DNA from: a virus
Strand: one strand, 5' to 3'
Length of the DNA: 20,193 bases
IMG/VR virus record: IMGVR_UViG_3300036845_000453
Coordinates: 1 to 20,193 of that record
The notes beneath the pieces were generated by a model. It searched no databases. It was not told the origin of the DNA and was given only the letters and a program-made list of their open reading frames with translations. The position numbers and the translations under genes are program-made. Position 1 is the stretch's first letter. The number at the start of each line of letters is the position of its first letter. Shown piece after piece: positions 18,880-20,193 of the stretch.

Positions 18880-20193
18880 CTAAGCCACCTTTCGGCGGAT
18901 TGAAAATGCCGGATACATACTGTCTTGAATCTGTTCCGATTTAATACAGTATGTTTCCGGCTTTTTATTGGCAATTCCGCTCCCGCCGTCATCATCCGGC
19001 TTGAAGTGGATCATAATTTCGCCGTTTTCCAGTAATTCGACGCGCTCTACCCGCTTGCGGATCGCTTCGCGCTTCTCTTCCGGGCTCATTACAGCCGTTA
19101 ACTTGCGCCCGGTACTCTTTTCTAGGCTGAAGGCCTTGCGCGCCTTCGGAGCGGGCTGTATTGCCGACAATTGCGCCTCTAAAGTACGGCGCTGTTTCTG
19201 GCAATCTTTCAGCGCCGTCCGGAATGTCTCATAGGCGTCCGTCAGATCCGGATCGAGCATCGATTGGGTGGCGCGGAATTCCTTGGTCTTCAGTTTCCCG
19301 ATAGCCTTTTCCAGATCCGCCCGCTGCTTCGCGACCTCGGGAGCGGCTTGGACCTTCGCGGCCTCCCGTTGATGTTCGCGGTAGAGTGCCGGGGCATCGG
19401 CATCCAAGGCCAATACGGTCTTCCAAACTGTTTCTTCAATAGCATTCACAGGCTGCGAAAGCTGGTCGCAGCGGCGCTTGTAATGGGCATCAATGTTATT
19501 GCAGCGATACCGGATCGTTCCATGGTTGCAATTGATTACGCAGGAGTATCCGCACTTTCCGCACTTCAGCAAGCCGCGCAGCATGTAGACCGCTGGCCTG
19601 CCACCGTTCAAGCGCTTATTCGCTGCCATGCGTAGCCGCACTCGATCGAAAAGAGCGCGGTCGATAATAGGCGGCGTCGGAACCATAATCCAGTCCGCTT
19701 CCGGGCGATATTTAGCTGAGGTCTTTTTAGACTTACCCGCGGGTGCGGCTTTTCGCCTCTCGCCCTTCGGCTCAGACTTCACCCGGCGATTGTATCGCGC
19801 TTCGCCATAGTAGGTGGTATTGGCTAGCATCTGCGAAATGACCTGTTTCGCCCATAACTTCGCCTTCAGAGGCCGGACCCCTTCATCGCCGAGGCGTCGG
19901 CAGATATCCAGCAGGCCCATGCCATCCGCCGCCCACTGGAAGATGTTCCGCACCACCGCCGCCTGCTCGGGCACAATGGCCAACCCGCCCTTCTTGCCCT
20001 GGAGTTTGCCTTCATACCGATAGCCATATGCGATCCGCCCACCGACAATGTGGCCCTGCATCGCCTTCTCTTTACGACCCCGTGCGGAGCGCTCCGCAAA
20101 CTTAGCCTTCTCGAACTCCGCGAAGACGCCGCGCATGTTCAGCATCATCTTACCTTCCGGATTGTCTCCCACCGGAGCATTGACTACTTCCAG
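18880..20193 (-). CDS. Large serine recombinase (partial, C-terminal 437 residues)
   Basis: The frame enters from the right edge with no visible start, so roughly the first 100-150 residues, with the catalytic Ser, are outside the window. Visible parts begin with the end of the resolvase domain (NAPVGDNPEGKMML, GVFAEFEKAKFAERSARG). The Recombinase domain has GGRIAYGYRYEGK, NIFQWAADGMG and MLANTTYYGEARYN. The zinc ribbon is LKCGKCGYSC and RYRCNN with a further Cys, and a coiled coil lies near residues 270-350. It is probably the phage integrase. The 3' end contains a large inverted repeat. Confidence 0.9.
   Translation of the reverse strand: MEVVNAPVGDNPEGKMMLNMRGVFAEFEKAKFAERSARGRKEKAMQGHIVGGRIAYGYRYEGKLQGKKGGLAIVPEQAAVVRNIFQWAADGMGLLDICRRLGDEGVRPLKAKLWAKQVISQMLANTTYYGEARYNRRVKSEPKGERRKAAPAGKSKKTSAKYRPEADWIMVPTPPIIDRALFDRVRLRMAANKRLNGGRPAVYMLRGLLKCGKCGYSCVINCNHGTIRYRCNNIDAHYKRRCDQLSQPVNAIEETVWKTVLALDADAPALYREHQREAAKVQAAPEVAKQRADLEKAIGKLKTKEFRATQSMLDPDLTDAYETFRTALKDCQKQRRTLEAQLSAIQPAPKARKAFSLEKSTGRKLTAVMSPEEKREAIRKRVERVELLENGEIMIHFKPDDDGGSGIANKKPETYCIKSEQIQDSMYPAFSIRRKVA
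18908..18961. repeat. Long inverted repeat in the recombinase 3' end
   Basis: GCCGGATACATACTGT (18908-18923) and ACAGTATGTTTCCGGC (18946-18961) pair at 15 of 16 positions with a 22-base loop; TTTTTATTG follows on the plus strand. It is inside the last 30 codons of the recombinase. It could be a rightward terminator, a recombinase-bound site or an attachment-related element. Confidence 0.7.

Noticed and set aside
1-20193. tRNA genes or a clear attachment-site tRNA
   Set aside because: I found no cloverleaf-like sequence with a TTC loop and acceptor pairing.

Overview
The window looks like part of a tailed-phage (siphovirus-like) prophage in a GC-rich bacterium. The evidence is a lambda-type portal, a gpW-like connector, a GpA-type large terminase, a small terminase, replication-type genes and a large serine recombinase, with most genes packed as ATGA-overlapping operons. 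The host cannot be fixed from the sequence. High GC, the Mom/ParB pair, a DUF3768 protein and a Thivi_2564-like membrane peptide suggest a soil or environmental proteobacterium or acidobacterium, and this is a guess. No tRNA, rRNA or CRISPR array is visible. Both window ends cut through genes: the portal on the left and the recombinase on the right.

Layout, left to right. Positions 1-3767 (minus strand) carry the packaging module, transcribed leftward: small terminase, large terminase, a small unknown protein, the gpW-like connector and the portal. Positions 3832-6155 (plus) hold a divergent cassette: a ParB-like protein, a Mom-like DNA hypermodification protein, a glycine-rich repeat protein likely to be a virion component, and a small protein. 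Positions 6210-6590 (minus) encode a small zinc-finger protein. Positions 6697-9906 (plus) are a run of eleven small, tightly coupled genes, nearly all of unknown function, driven by a clear sigma70-type promoter with a palindrome. Two arrays of the same 17-bp-periodic repeat (core GTGAAGC) lie on either side of this run, at 6167-6268 and 9963-10060.

Positions 10100-11531 contain an AT-rich regulatory region, a Lys/Ala-rich (histone H1-like tail) protein, a 55-residue protein, a strong terminator, five perfect 18-bp tandem repeats and about 350 bp with no gene. Positions 11532-15690 (minus) hold small phage genes of mostly unknown function plus one plus-strand membrane peptide. Positions 15790-17635 (minus) look like the replication module: an HTH replication protein, an HNH-like protein and a zinc-motif protein. 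Positions 17785-18746 hold a VRR-NUC nuclease overlapping a short C5-cytosine methyltransferase. Positions 18880-20193 are the large serine recombinase.

The genes fit a temperate phage that integrates with a serine recombinase, replicates with its own initiator, modifies its DNA by two routes (Mom-type adenine modification and C5-cytosine methylation) and packages with a GpA terminase. The less explained parts are the twin 17-bp arrays, a shared A-rich leader (GACAAACAAA with AAAGGACTAA) before many genes or operons on both strands, and the 18-bp tandem repeat.
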